A stretch of DNA of 64,000 nucleotides from assembly GCA_963811805.1 (NCBI GenBank), contig CAWESU010000001.1:1860001-1924000 (forward strand), written 5' to 3'. The notes beneath the pieces are model-generated. The model saw only the letters and a list, made by a program, of their open reading frames with translations. It did not search any database and had not been told where the DNA came from. Both the position numbers and the translations under genes were made by a program. This DNA comes from DAHUXN01 sp963811805. Lineage in GTDB: Bacteria; Acidobacteriota; Terriglobia; Acidiferrales; UBA7541. Positions 46,332 through 55,620 of the stretch are shown in pieces (position 1 is the stretch's first letter; each line of letters opens with the position of its first letter).

Positions 46332-47783
46332 TTATTTTTCTGCGACGAAAGAGGTGACGATGCGGTAGAGATATTCGATTCCTTTGTTGAAGGAGTCGAG
46401 AGGGATGCGCTCGTTGTCGGCGTGCATGCGCAGAGCGTCTTCTTCGGTGAGAGGAAAAGGAAGCAAGCCGTAGGCTTGAACGCCGCGCAAGCGAAGGTCG
46501 GCGGAGTCGGTGGCCACGGTGGACATCATGGGAATGACGGGCACGTCCGGGAATTCTTCGTTGCTGGCCTGCTGAATGGTTTTGAAAAGCGCGCTATCGA
46601 GAGATGAGGATGGCGCGGCCTCGCCGATGGAAGTATCCGCCTGAAAAGTGATCTGCGGATTGTTCACAATCTCCCTGAGTTTGAGAATCAGGGAGTCGAT
46701 GGAGTTTCCGGGAAGAAGGCGAACGTTGAGCGTGGCTTGCGCTTCGGAAGGGACCACGTTGGCGCGAATACCGGCCTGCAGCATGGTGGGCGCGATGGTG
46801 TCGCGAACCATGGCATTCCAAACGGGATTGGCGGCGGCGACTTTCTCTTCGGCCAAGTCGGCGCGAACCGGGGAATCGAGAGCGCGCATCCATTTGCCGA
46901 TTTCCGGGTCTTCAACCATGGAGAGCTGCTCGAAATAGGATTCGGTCACGGGAGTGAGTTGAAACGGCGTTTGATAGGCGGCGATTTTCGAAATGGCGCT
47001 GGAGAGAAGGACGATGGGATTATTGGGTAGAGGAACCGAGGCGTGGCCGGAAGTGCCGTTGGCGGTGACGGTCACGTTGACGGGAACTTTTTCCGCGGCC
47101 TGCACGCCTACGTATTGGACTTTTCCGCCGTTCAGGGTCACGTTTCCGCCTTCATTCAGTGCAAAGCCGGCGGCGATTTTCTGCCAGTAATTCTGGATGG
47201 CGAATTTCATTCCGGCTTCGCCGGCCTGCTCTTCGTCGCCTTCGGCGAGGAAGATGACGTCGCGGTCGAGAGGGAAGTTGGAGCGCTTGAGCGCGACGAG
47301 GACGGCCATTTCGGCGACGAGCATTCCTTTGTCATCAATGGCGCCGCGGCCGTAAAGATAGCCGTTCTGAATCACGCCGCCGAAAGGATCGACCTGCCAT
47401 TTGGATTTGTCGACACCGACGACATCGAGATGGCCCATGAGCAAGAGCGCGCGCGAAGGATCGGGGACGGGGTTGGCGGAAAGGCGCGCGATGAGAATGC
47501 CGCGGCCGGGAGTGCTCTGGTCGATCTCGGAAGAGATGCCTTCCTGCTGGAGAATGCCGGCGATGTATTTCGCGGCGACGAGTTCGTTGCCGGGAGGATT
47601 GACGGTGTTGATATGGATGAGGGCCTGGAGCCAGCCGAGGGCGTCCTGATCGAGCTTGGTGAAATCGATGGCGGGAGTTTGCGGTGCTCCGGTTTGCTGC
47701 GGAAACGAAGATTGCGCGGGAGTTGGCGGAGCGATGAAGAAGGTGAGCGCGAGGGCCAAGATGGCAAAGAAACGGCGTCGCAT
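46332..47783 (-). CDS. M20-family metallopeptidase, exported
   Basis: A 483-residue exported di-zinc peptidase. A signal peptide (FFAILALALTFFIAPPTPAQ) is followed by the M20 core: LLMGHLDVVGV (first metal His), YGRGAIDDKGM (bridging Asp), and LAEGDEEQAGE (catalytic Glu and metal Glu). A dimerisation domain with GTSGHASVPLPNNP interrupts the catalytic domain as usual. GAGGAG lies just upstream of the ATG at 47783. Family members remove N- or C-terminal residues from short peptides or acylated amino acids; the exact substrate is unknown. Export suggests use in peptide scavenging outside the cell membrane. Confidence 0.92.
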   Translation of the reverse strand: MRRRFFAILALALTFFIAPPTPAQSSFPQQTGAPQTPAIDFTKLDQDALGWLQALIHINTVNPPGNELVAAKYIAGILQQEGISSEIDQSTPGRGILIARLSANPVPDPSRALLLMGHLDVVGVDKSKWQVDPFGGVIQNGYLYGRGAIDDKGMLVAEMAVLVALKRSNFPLDRDVIFLAEGDEEQAGEAGMKFAIQNYWQKIAAGFALNEGGNVTLNGGKVQYVGVQAAEKVPVNVTVTANGTSGHASVPLPNNPIVLLSSAISKIAAYQTPFQLTPVTESYFEQLSMVEDPEIGKWMRALDSPVRADLAEEKVAAANPVWNAMVRDTIAPTMLQAGIRANVVPSEAQATLNVRLLPGNSIDSLILKLREIVNNPQITFQADTSIGEAAPSSSLDSALFKTIQQASNEEFPDVPVIPMMSTVATDSADLRLRGVQAYGLLPFPLTEEDALRMHADNERIPLDSFNKGIEYLYRIVTSFVAEK

Positions 47784-47945
47784 GTAAACTCCTCGGGAAA
47801 CGTAGAAAGTTTCAAACGAGAGCAACAAGTTGATACTATCATGCGGTTTGCGGGCATCCGGCGCGGCGAGGAGCAGTGTTGCTTAAAGAATTGACCATCC
47901 CCGCGGCGCGTTTTGCCATCCAAATTAGCCGGAGGTAACCGGTCG

Positions 47946-49034
47946 ATGCGAGTGAGAGGCGTGTTGCAGTCCGCCGTGTTTCGCGCCGCTTTGGCGGCGA
48001 TAACGGCGGGAGTTATCGCGATCCCGCCGCGAGCGCTGGCGCAACTGCCGACGCAGCAGCAAGGCCCGATCAAGCCGCCGCAACAAACGCCGCCAACGCC
48101 GCCGCCTCCGGCGCAACAGAAGCAGCAGCCGCAATATCAGATCACGGTGCAATCGCAGATCGTGCAGGTGAATACGGTGGTGACGGATCAGGATGGGAAT
48201 ATCATCAAAGGGCTGAAGCAGCAGAATTTCAGGGTGTTCGACGAAGGCCAGGCCGAACCGATAACGAATTTCCAGCCGAACACGGCGCCGATCACGATCG
48301 TGATCCTGATGGAATTCAGCAACGCTTTCGGGCCCTATCTGGCGCAGATTGGGCCGTATCTTACCTACAATTTCACCGACCATTTGGGGAAGGACGATTG
48401 GGTCGCGCTGGTGACCTACGACCTGAAGACGCACATAGTGGTGGACTTCACGCACGACATGAACCAGGTGAAATACGCGATTTCGACGCTTTTCATTCCC
48501 GGATTCAGCGAGTCGAACGAATTCGATGCACTAATCGACACGCTGGACCGGCTGAAGGACGTGCAGGGGAAAAAGGCGATTCTGCTGGTGAGCACGGGAG
48601 CGGATACCTTCAGCAGACACACGCTGGATCAAACGTACAACGCGCTGAAACAGACCAATGTGACGGTATTCTGCGTGAATGCCGCAGAAATCGTTGAAGT
48701 GACGCAGGCGAACCAGCCGATTGGTTACCTGCAAGCGAAAAACGAGATGGATTATTTCGGAAAACTGACGGGCGGCATGTCGTTTTATCCGCGCTTCCTG
48801 GGCGAAATGCCGGATGATTTCGAGAACATCGTGGAGTTCCTGCGCAACCAGTATTCGCTGGGGTACGTTCCACCGGAAGCGGCGCGCGACGGGAAATATC
48901 ACAAGATCCGCGTGGACATTGTGGACGACAAGGGCCAACCGTTCATGCTGCCCAACAAAAAAGGAAAGATGAAAAAGGTGGTGGTGTATGCGCGCGCGGG
49001 CTACCTGGCGAACAATGCGGGCGCAAGCGATTAG
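47946..49034 (+). CDS. VWFA-related exported protein of acidobacterial type
   Basis: A 362-residue exported protein. A signal peptide ending RALAQ is followed by a Pro/Gln-rich linker and then a beta-sandwich-like start (VQVNTVVTDQDGNIIKGLKQQNFRVFDEG), which opens the VWFA-related domain frequent in Acidobacteriota. The von Willebrand A-like core runs from ITIVILMEFSNAF to NVTVFCVNAAE. Its metal-binding DxSxS is altered to MEFSN, so metal-dependent adhesion may be weakened. The C-terminus (RNQYSLGYVPPEAARDGKYHKIRV) is typical of the family. GGAGG lies ten bases before the ATG at 47946. Function unknown; likely protein binding at the cell surface. Confidence 0.9.
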   Translation: MRVRGVLQSAVFRAALAAITAGVIAIPPRALAQLPTQQQGPIKPPQQTPPTPPPPAQQKQQPQYQITVQSQIVQVNTVVTDQDGNIIKGLKQQNFRVFDEGQAEPITNFQPNTAPITIVILMEFSNAFGPYLAQIGPYLTYNFTDHLGKDDWVALVTYDLKTHIVVDFTHDMNQVKYAISTLFIPGFSESNEFDALIDTLDRLKDVQGKKAILLVSTGADTFSRHTLDQTYNALKQTNVTVFCVNAAEIVEVTQANQPIGYLQAKNEMDYFGKLTGGMSFYPRFLGEMPDDFENIVEFLRNQYSLGYVPPEAARDGKYHKIRVDIVDDKGQPFMLPNKKGKMKKVVVYARAGYLANNAGASD

Positions 49035-49058
49035 CTCCGGGACGCTACTACTGCAATT

Positions 49059-50060
49059 TCAATAACCTCGCTGCAGATCGACGCGGTTCAGCAGTTCACG
49101 GCCATCGAACCAGCGCTCGAGATTTTCCAGAAGCAAATCTTCCTGCCTCTGCCATAAATTCTGCGTGGCCGCGCTGATGTGCGGCGTGATGAAGACATTG
49201 TCGAGTTTCCACAAAGGGCTTTCCGGCGGAAGCGGCTCTTCCGCGGTGACGTCGAGAGCGGCCCCTGCGATGGTGCGGGCATGGAGCGCCGCGATGAGCG
49301 CATCCTGGTCGACGAGCGTGCCGCGCGCGAAATTGAAGAGATAAGCGCTGGGCTTCATCAAGGCCAGCTCGCGCGCGCCGATCATTTGCCGGGTGTCGGG
49401 AGTCTCCGGAGCGGCGAGGATGACGAAGTCGGCTTGCGGCAGCGCGGCGTGAAGTTCCGTGGCCGGCAGAATGCGTTCGACGAGCTGCGCGTCGCCCTGA
49501 CCGGAGCGCGTCATTCCCCAGATGCGCATGCCCATAGGCTGCAGGAGACGGGCGAGAGCGTGCCCGATGGAGCCGAAACCGACGATCAAGAGGAGTTTGC
49601 CGTTCAATTCGCCGGGGCACGCGTCCCAGATTTCCTGCTGGGCCCAGTGAGCGGCCTGCTGGAAACGGAAGGCGTCTGGAAAACGGCGGGTCATGGCGAG
49701 GAGCATGCCGAGGATGTGCTCGGACATGGGCACGGAGTGAATGCCGCGCGCGTTGGTGAGCACGATGCTGCTTTGGCGAAGCTCCGGAAACATGAGCTGG
49801 CCAACGCCGGCAGCGGTGGCGTGGATCCATTTCAATTTCTTGGCCAGCGCGAATTGCTCGGGGCGGAACGAGAAGCCGACGAGAATGTCCGTGTCGGGCA
49901 ATTCGTCGGCGACGTGATTGTAGTTGGGCAATTGCGTGACGTGCATCGTGGGCCAGCGGCGGTGGATGCTCGCGGCAAAGTGGGCGGGCGGCCGCCACAG
50001 AGTGAATTTGTGCCAGACGCAGATGAGTAGCTTGGTTTCTTGGGGCGTTGTGCGTTTCAT
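49059..50060 (-). CDS. D-2-hydroxyacid dehydrogenase
   Basis: A 333-residue cytosolic NAD(P)-dependent dehydrogenase of the D-isomer 2-hydroxyacid family, reducing 2-oxoacids such as glyoxylate or hydroxypyruvate. The Rossmann motif GFGSIGHALARLL is clear. The catalytic residues follow: Arg in NFARGTLVDQDAL, Glu in LDVTAEEPLP and His in ITPHISAATQ. The ATG at 50060 overlaps the gpmI stop (ATGA) and gives a normal length. It is the third gene of the DUF4870-gpmI-dehydrogenase series, so a link to phosphoglycerate/serine-side metabolism is plausible. Confidence 0.92.
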   Translation of the reverse strand: MKRTTPQETKLLICVWHKFTLWRPPAHFAASIHRRWPTMHVTQLPNYNHVADELPDTDILVGFSFRPEQFALAKKLKWIHATAAGVGQLMFPELRQSSIVLTNARGIHSVPMSEHILGMLLAMTRRFPDAFRFQQAAHWAQQEIWDACPGELNGKLLLIVGFGSIGHALARLLQPMGMRIWGMTRSGQGDAQLVERILPATELHAALPQADFVILAAPETPDTRQMIGARELALMKPSAYLFNFARGTLVDQDALIAALHARTIAGAALDVTAEEPLPPESPLWKLDNVFITPHISAATQNLWQRQEDLLLENLERWFDGRELLNRVDLQRGY

Positions 50061-51631
50061 CGGGGTGGGAGGCGCAGGTCGTGGCCGGTCATTTCCTTCG
50101 GCGCGGGAATGCCAAGAACGCCGAGAAGGGTTGGCGCAATGTCGCGCAGCGAGCCGCCGGGGCGCAGGCGGGCGTGATTGTCTTCGCAGAGCAGAATGAA
50201 GGGCACGGGATTGGTGGTGTGATAGGTGTGTGGGCCGCCGGTGACTGGATCGATCATCGTTTCGGCGTTGCCGTGGTCGGCGGTGATGATCCACGCGCCG
50301 CCGCGAGGAGCGAGCGTGGAATGAATGCGGCCGAGACACTCGTCGACCGTTTCCACGGCTTTGATGGCGGCGTCGAGTTTGCCGGTGTGGCCGACCATGT
50401 CGGCGTTGGCGAAATTCATGATGATGGCGTCGAAATCGCCTTTGTTGATGGCCTTGACGACGGCGTCGGTGACACCGGCGGCGGACATCTCGGGTTGAAG
50501 ATCGTAGGTAGGAACCTTGGGCGAAGGGACGAGGATGCGCTCTTCGCCGGGATAGGCCTTTTCAATGCCACCGTTGAAGAAATAGGTGACGTGGGCGTAC
50601 TTCTCGGTTTCGGCGCAGCGCAGATTCTTAAAACCCATTTCGCCGAAGACTTGCGCGAGGATGTGCTCCAGTTTTTCCGCGCCCTGGAGGTAATGCAGCC
50701 AGGGCCAGGTTTTTTCGTACTGGGTCATGCCGACGAAAAAGAGATTTTGCGGGCGGGCGCCGTCGGCGAATTCCTTGAAGCCGGGCTCGACGAGAGCGCG
50801 GGTGATCTGGCGGGCGCGGTCGGCGCGGAAGTTGAAGAAGATCACAGCGTCATCGTCGCGAATCAGGGCGGTGGGAGAGGAGGACGCGGCGTGAGCGTCG
50901 CCGTCGCCGGCGATGATGACGGCGGGAACGATGAATTCGTCGGTGACGAGACGTTCGTAATTTGCTTTCAACGCGGAGACGGCGTCGGGTAATTTTGCTT
51001 CGGCGCGACCGTGGACCATGGCGTCGTAGGCGCGCTGGATGCGCTCCCAGCGATTGTCGCGATCCATGGCATAGTAGCGCCCGCTGACCGTGGCGATTTT
51101 GCCGAGGCCGAGCTCGTTCATTTTTTTCTGGAGCTGCTGCAAAAAGGCGATGCCGGAATTGGGCGGGGTGTCGCGGCCGTCGGTGAAGGCGTGGACGAAG
51201 ACGCGGTCGACTTTGTTCTGCTTGGCCATTTGCAGAAGTGCGAAAAGGTGGTTGATGTGCGAATGCACGCCGCCATCGCTGACGAGACCCATCAAGTGAA
51301 GCTGACGGGCGCGGCCGCGCTCCATGGCCCGGAGCAGAAGCGGCTCTTTGAAGAATTCGCCGGAAGCGATCTTCGCATCGAGACGGGTGATGTCCATTTG
51401 CACGATGCGGCCTGCGCCGATGTTCAGATGGCCCACTTCGCTATTGCCCATTTGCCCTTGGGGCAGGCCGACGAAAGGGCCGGAGGTGTGAATCAGCACG
51501 TTAGGGAATTTTTTCAGGAGCGCATCGTAGTTCGGCTTGCGCGCCAGGGCGATGGCGTTGCCTTTGGTTTCGGGCGAATAACCCCAGCCGTCGAGGACGG
51601 TGAGTACGATTGGTTTGGGTCGTTTGGGCAT
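50057..51631 (-). CDS. gpmI: 2,3-bisphosphoglycerate-independent phosphoglycerate mutase
   Basis: A 524-residue cytosolic glycolytic enzyme that interconverts 3- and 2-phosphoglycerate with two Mn ions. The start VLTVLDGWGYS carries the first metal Asp. The phospho-serine is Ser64 in QMGNSEVGHLNIGAG. Later motifs DGRDTPPNSG, GRYYAMDRDNRW, NFRADRARQ and ITADHGNAE with the final metal ligands are all intact. The ATG at 51631 begins one base after the DUF4870 stop and is the family start; an upstream frame extension overlaps that gene and is rejected. It is co-transcribed with the downstream dehydrogenase. Confidence 0.97.
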   Translation of the reverse strand: MPKRPKPIVLTVLDGWGYSPETKGNAIALARKPNYDALLKKFPNVLIHTSGPFVGLPQGQMGNSEVGHLNIGAGRIVQMDITRLDAKIASGEFFKEPLLLRAMERGRARQLHLMGLVSDGGVHSHINHLFALLQMAKQNKVDRVFVHAFTDGRDTPPNSGIAFLQQLQKKMNELGLGKIATVSGRYYAMDRDNRWERIQRAYDAMVHGRAEAKLPDAVSALKANYERLVTDEFIVPAVIIAGDGDAHAASSSPTALIRDDDAVIFFNFRADRARQITRALVEPGFKEFADGARPQNLFFVGMTQYEKTWPWLHYLQGAEKLEHILAQVFGEMGFKNLRCAETEKYAHVTYFFNGGIEKAYPGEERILVPSPKVPTYDLQPEMSAAGVTDAVVKAINKGDFDAIIMNFANADMVGHTGKLDAAIKAVETVDECLGRIHSTLAPRGGAWIITADHGNAETMIDPVTGGPHTYHTTNPVPFILLCEDNHARLRPGGSLRDIAPTLLGVLGIPAPKEMTGHDLRLPPR

Positions 51632-51632
51632 T

Positions 51633-52082
51633 TTAGAACCCGACAATCTTTCGCGCCCAACGGCCAATCACCGGATAGCCGGCCCATTCGCCGCGCATCG
51701 CTTTGAGGCAAAACATAATTCCGAGGGTTAATGTAAGTGCGAATCCACCCATGATGAATAGCCAGAAAATCGGAAACATAATGAAAACCGCCACCGGGAA
51801 CTGCTGATTTGCTGGCGACGTCTGTGGATGCAGCGCGACGGTCGAGATGATAGCGACAACCCACGTCATTATCGCCCCGAAGTACAAGACTGTAAAAATA
51901 ATCTGCCAGAACAACGCCTGCAAGGCGTGGAAGGCGACGAAGCGCGACTCTTTCTTGCTAAGGTAAATGACGAGCGGGCCGATCCACCAAGTGCCTATCA
52001 TCAAGGCGTGCGCGAGCCCCGCATAAGCTTTCTCGTCCTGCGTTAGCTCGATCGTAGGGGCTGGAAGGGTCGTGTCCGCCAT
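51633..52082 (-). CDS. DUF4870 membrane protein
   Basis: A 149-residue inner-membrane protein with about three to four hydrophobic helices. The start LTQDEKAYAGLAHALMIGTW, followed by IYLSKKESRFVAFHALQALFWQ, is the DUF4870 (Tic20-like) signature. Function is unknown. Its stop is one base from the gpmI start, so the two are coupled. Confidence 0.88.
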   Translation of the reverse strand: MADTTLPAPTIELTQDEKAYAGLAHALMIGTWWIGPLVIYLSKKESRFVAFHALQALFWQIIFTVLYFGAIMTWVVAIISTVALHPQTSPANQQFPVAVFIMFPIFWLFIMGGFALTLTLGIMFCLKAMRGEWAGYPVIGRWARKIVGF

Positions 52083-52163
52083 CTTGCCTCTTCAGCGCAA
52101 CGAATTTTCGTGCTGCTCAGAATACATGGAATGGAAGCGAAAACGAAAGTGGCAGAAGCTGAC

Positions 52164-53465
52164 TTAGTGGCACCCTGCGAGTTCGCTCAGGGATTCGAGG
52201 AGGCGGTCGACTTCTTCGGCGATGTTGTAATGAACCAGGCCGATGCGCAGCAGGCCGCCATCCTTTTCGACGCCGAGACGCTCGGTGAGATTGAGTGCGT
52301 AATAGTTGCCGTCCCAGGTGAAGATGCCGCGTTCGCCGAGAAATTTGGCGCATTCGAGAGGCGAGTGATTGGCAAGGCGGACGCCGACGGTAGGCACGCG
52401 CTCGGCGAAGCGCGTGGGATCGGAGATGCCGTAGAAACGCAGGTCGGGAATTTCCAGCAGGCCGCGAATCATGCTCGCGGCGAGGTTCATTTCGTATTCG
52501 CGCATGGCGTGATGCGCGGCGATGAGCGCAGAGCGGCGGCTGGTGGCTGACGAATCGCAGCGGCGGCCGAGTTCGGCGATGTAGTCGACGGCGGCGGTGA
52601 CGCCCGCGAGGCCTTCGTGAATTTGCGTGCCGGTTTCCCAGCGATCGGGCAATGCCTCGGGCGCGGGGCGGACTTTATACGGGCGAAAGCGCATCAGCAG
52701 GTCGCGTTTGCCGTAGATGCAGCCCATGTGCGGGCCGAAGAATTTGTAGGGCGAACAGGCGAGAAAGTCACAATCGAGCGCGCGGACATCGATGGAGCCG
52801 TGCGGGGCGTAGTGGACCGCGTCGATGAAGGCGAGCGCGCCGGCACCGTGGGCGAGGCGAATGATTTCGGCGATGGGATTGATGGAGCCGATTGCGTTAG
52901 AGGCATAACCGACGGCGACGAGCTTGGTGTGTGAAGTGATTTTGCGGCGCAAATCGTTGAGATCGAGAGTGCAGTCCTCGCCGCGAATGTCCACCTGGCG
53001 GACGAGAACGCCGCGCTCTTCGAGGGCGCGCCACGGAGCGACGTTGGCGTCGTGGTCTAGGGTGGTGACCACGATTTCGTCGCCGGGCTGCAAATCGCGG
53101 CCGATGCCGCGAGCGAGCGCGAAGGTAATGGTGGTCATGTTGGGGCCGAAGAAAACCTCGGCGGGGTCGCAATTTAAAAAATCGGCCATGGCGGAGCGAG
53201 CGCCGGCGATCATGGCGTCTGTGCGGCGGCTGGTGGCGAACGCACCGCAGGTGTTGGCGTTGGAGTTTTCGAAATAGTCGCGGACGGCATCGATGACTTG
53301 CCGGGGAACTTGCGTGCCCGCAGGGGCATCGAGGAAAGCAGCGGGATGGCCGTTGACGATTTGCTTCAAGGAAGGGAACTGCGCGCGCACCCACTGGACG
53401 TCAAGCTCGACACGCGCGGCGGGCGCGGTCTGTGGAGCGTTCGAATGGGATAGGGGCGCGCTCAT
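52164..53465 (-). CDS. Cysteine desulfurase-like class V aminotransferase
   Basis: A 433-residue PLP enzyme of the class V aminotransferase group, close to the cysteine desulfurase-like family of the VC1184 type. The PLP lysine lies in CSPYKFFGPHMG, the cofactor Asp/His in ALAFIDAVHYAPHG, and the phosphate-binding part in EVFFGPNMTTITFALAR. I cannot identify the mobile loop Cys that true cysteine desulfurases need, so the reaction stays open. It lies 37 bp downstream of homoserine dehydrogenase on the same strand, which suggests amino acid metabolism. Confidence 0.87.
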   Translation of the reverse strand: MSAPLSHSNAPQTAPAARVELDVQWVRAQFPSLKQIVNGHPAAFLDAPAGTQVPRQVIDAVRDYFENSNANTCGAFATSRRTDAMIAGARSAMADFLNCDPAEVFFGPNMTTITFALARGIGRDLQPGDEIVVTTLDHDANVAPWRALEERGVLVRQVDIRGEDCTLDLNDLRRKITSHTKLVAVGYASNAIGSINPIAEIIRLAHGAGALAFIDAVHYAPHGSIDVRALDCDFLACSPYKFFGPHMGCIYGKRDLLMRFRPYKVRPAPEALPDRWETGTQIHEGLAGVTAAVDYIAELGRRCDSSATSRRSALIAAHHAMREYEMNLAASMIRGLLEIPDLRFYGISDPTRFAERVPTVGVRLANHSPLECAKFLGERGIFTWDGNYYALNLTERLGVEKDGGLLRIGLVHYNIAEEVDRLLESLSELAGCH

Positions 53466-53502
53466 TGTGGCTCCCTGATTTTCGCGGAGGATGGCATGGG
53501 AT

Positions 53503-54513
53503 TCAAGGCTTCACGGCGCGAATGAAATCGGCGAAGATCCCGTAGGCGGTGGCAATGACGCCGGGCTTGTGTTCGATGATGGAAAGGCCGAAGACGTCCA
53601 TGTCGAAACGGATGGCGGAGGTGGTGCCTTCCAGTTGTGCGAGGGGATCGGCCATGGGCAATTTTTCGGGGCGCACGCGCGCGCGGACCCCATTGGGCGT
53701 GCGTTCGGCGCTGCACACCAGTTTATACCGCATGCCGGTGGAATGCGCGGTGCGGACGAGCTCCGGCGAGAGAGAACGAATGCCTTCGCGCTCGACGTCG
53801 CTCAATTTGATTTCGGCGCCCATCAGAACAATGGCGAGCACGGCGACTTTTACGGCGGCGTCCCATCCGTCGAGGTCGTCGGAGGGATCGGTTTCGGCGA
53901 CGCCGATTTCCTGGGCGCGCTTCACGGCGGCTTCGAGGCTCGCGCCCTTCTCCATTTCGGTGAGCACCACGTTGGTGGTGGAGTTCAAGATACCCCGGAA
54001 GCCGCGCAGATCGACGGCGGGAAGGCAGTGCGGGAACATGGAAAAAATGGGCGTGCCGTCCATGACCGCCGATTCAAAAAAGAATTTGCGGCCGCGAGCG
54101 GCGGCGAGTTCGCGCAGTTCACGATAGGCATGGACGACGGGGCCTTTGTTGGCGCTGATGGCGTGCGCGCCGGATTCCAGAGCGGCCTTGAGATGGTCGA
54201 TGGCGGGCTGGCCGGAGTGGCGGTCGAGCGAGCTGGCTTCGAAAAGCACATCGGCGTGCGCGGCGGCGAGCCATTCGCGAACGTTGGCGGGCTTTTTCGC
54301 GGCTTGCGGCTCCGGCCAGCGATGGTCGAGCGCGGTGCCGGGGTCGAGGCCGTTTGCGTCGGCAATCCAACCGAGCCTTCGCGAGGCGACGCCGGTGAGT
54401 TTCCAGGCGATGCCGTAATTCCGTTGAAGCACGGAGTCCTTTGAGAGCAGCAAGCGAACGAATTCCTTGCCGACATTTCCGAAGCCGACGAGCGCGACGC
54501 GGCAAGTTCGAAT
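53503..54513 (-). CDS. hom: Homoserine dehydrogenase, apparent ATT start
   Basis: A 336-residue NAD(P)-dependent enzyme that reduces aspartate semialdehyde to homoserine on the path to threonine and methionine. The nucleotide motif VALVGFGNVGKEF lies at the very N-terminus. ISANKGPVV, GILNSTTNVVL and DPSDDLDGWDAAVKVAVLA are the catalytic and substrate signatures. There is no ACT domain at the C-terminus. An ATG, GTG or TTG start before the nucleotide motif is absent: the frame opens after a stop at about 54540. The only suitable codon is ATT at 54513, six bases after GGAGGAG. The TTG at 54453 would delete the NAD(P) motif. So either a rare ATT start is used or a base is wrong. Confidence 0.9.
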   Translation of the reverse strand: MRTCRVALVGFGNVGKEFVRLLLSKDSVLQRNYGIAWKLTGVASRRLGWIADANGLDPGTALDHRWPEPQAAKKPANVREWLAAAHADVLFEASSLDRHSGQPAIDHLKAALESGAHAISANKGPVVHAYRELRELAAARGRKFFFESAVMDGTPIFSMFPHCLPAVDLRGFRGILNSTTNVVLTEMEKGASLEAAVKRAQEIGVAETDPSDDLDGWDAAVKVAVLAIVLMGAEIKLSDVEREGIRSLSPELVRTAHSTGMRYKLVCSAERTPNGVRARVRPEKLPMADPLAQLEGTTSAIRFDMDVFGLSIIEHKPGVIATAYGIFADFIRAVKP

Positions 54514-54519
54514 GAGAAA

Positions 54520-54526
54520 CTCCTCC
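54520..54526 (-). promoter_or_regulatory. Ribosome binding site supporting the ATT start of hom
   Basis: GGAGGAG on the minus strand, six bases upstream of the ATT codon at 54513. It is the only strong ribosome site near the gene's N-terminus and fixes the start. Confidence 0.7.
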
Positions 54527-54584
54527 GAGCGAGTAGGTCAGGATACACCGAACGGCGCGATCGCTGAAAACTGTGTGGAAAAAA

Positions 54585-55607
54585 TCAGTGGACGAAGTTG
54601 ATGGCCAGCGCCGGAGTGATGGACGGAGTGATGTTGTGGCCGACTTCGATGATGCGGACGCCGAGGAGCACGCCGATGGTCGGTTTCCAGTTGTATTCAA
54701 TGGCGGGAGCGAAGATGAGCTCGCCGGCTGAGCCAGAGTTCGTCTGAACGACGAGCGGATTCGAAACGCCGCCGGGAGCGAGGGTGTTGTAGCCGGTCAC
54801 CGGAGTATTGCCCTCGAAGTGATATTCCACGTCGAGAGCGAGTACCCAGCGCTGCGTGAGACTGTATTCCGCGGCCGCATCGGCGTAGGCGGTGTTGCCG
54901 GGCTTGGCGTTTCCGCTAAATCCTGCCGCGGTGCCGTAGACGCTGATGCCTTGGACGTTCACGCGGCTCGAAAAAGCGTCCGAGATGTTGAAGCGCGCGC
55001 GCAGAATGCGGCCGTTCGGCAGCCAGAAATACGTCTGAGAGTAAAACGCCAAGGCGGTCGTGTACGCGCCGCTACCGAAGCCGTCGCTGGGAAGACCGCC
55101 GAGCTGGTCGTAGCGCCCGGTGGGAAATGTCTCCTGCACATTGACGGCGGTGGTGGGATGCCAACTGCCTTCGTGAAATTGCGTGAGGCCGTACTGCACG
55201 AGCAGGCCGGTGTCGCCGAGCTCGAGAGTCGAGCTGCTCGGGCCGTTGCTCACGTGTTCGTAGTCGACGGTGGGAATCATGCCGACGGTGAATTTGTGTC
55301 CCAGGCCGTAGAGCAAATAGGAGAGCGAGCCGAAGGTGTTGGAGTGAGCGGCGGCAACGTCGTAGAAATAGGGCTCGAGGAGGAAATGTCCACGAGCGAG
55401 CGTTCCGGCCGATGGCGCGAGCATCGGACCAGTCCACCAAGCGTCAGTGAGCGATTGGCGGACGACGGGAGGAACGGAAGAGACAGAAGAAGATGATGAT
55501 GACGCGGAGTCTTGCGCGACGGCGACGCTGGCGGAGAGCGCAAGCAGGGGCGCGAGTGCGAGCGCAGCGAGTAATCCATGAATCGCTTTCCGGTGGGTCA
55601 TCCACAA
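54585..55607 (-). CDS. Outer membrane beta-barrel protein, phenol-degradation MetA-like
   Basis: A 340-residue exported protein. The signal peptide ends SVAVAQD, followed by a Ser-rich stretch. The body alternates short beta strands with aromatic girdles (FLLEPYFYDVAAAHS, KFTVGMIPTVDYEHV, TAVNVQETFPTGRYDQL, YFWLPNGRILRARFNIS), as in the MetA-pathway outer membrane family. It is probably a small porin-like channel or a lipid-side barrel. The substrate is unknown. It starts a minus-strand series with hom 71 bp downstream, though a functional link is not obvious. Confidence 0.8.
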   Translation of the reverse strand: MWMTHRKAIHGLLAALALAPLLALSASVAVAQDSASSSSSSVSSVPPVVRQSLTDAWWTGPMLAPSAGTLARGHFLLEPYFYDVAAAHSNTFGSLSYLLYGLGHKFTVGMIPTVDYEHVSNGPSSSTLELGDTGLLVQYGLTQFHEGSWHPTTAVNVQETFPTGRYDQLGGLPSDGFGSGAYTTALAFYSQTYFWLPNGRILRARFNISDAFSSRVNVQGISVYGTAAGFSGNAKPGNTAYADAAAEYSLTQRWVLALDVEYHFEGNTPVTGYNTLAPGGVSNPLVVQTNSGSAGELIFAPAIEYNWKPTIGVLLGVRIIEVGHNITPSITPALAINFVH

Positions 55608-55620
55608 AAGGGTCGCGCGC

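Noticed and set aside
54514..54584. Possible riboswitch or attenuator before homoserine dehydrogenase
   Set aside because: The gap is only 71 bp and shows no leader peptide, T-box pattern or stable hairpin with T-run.
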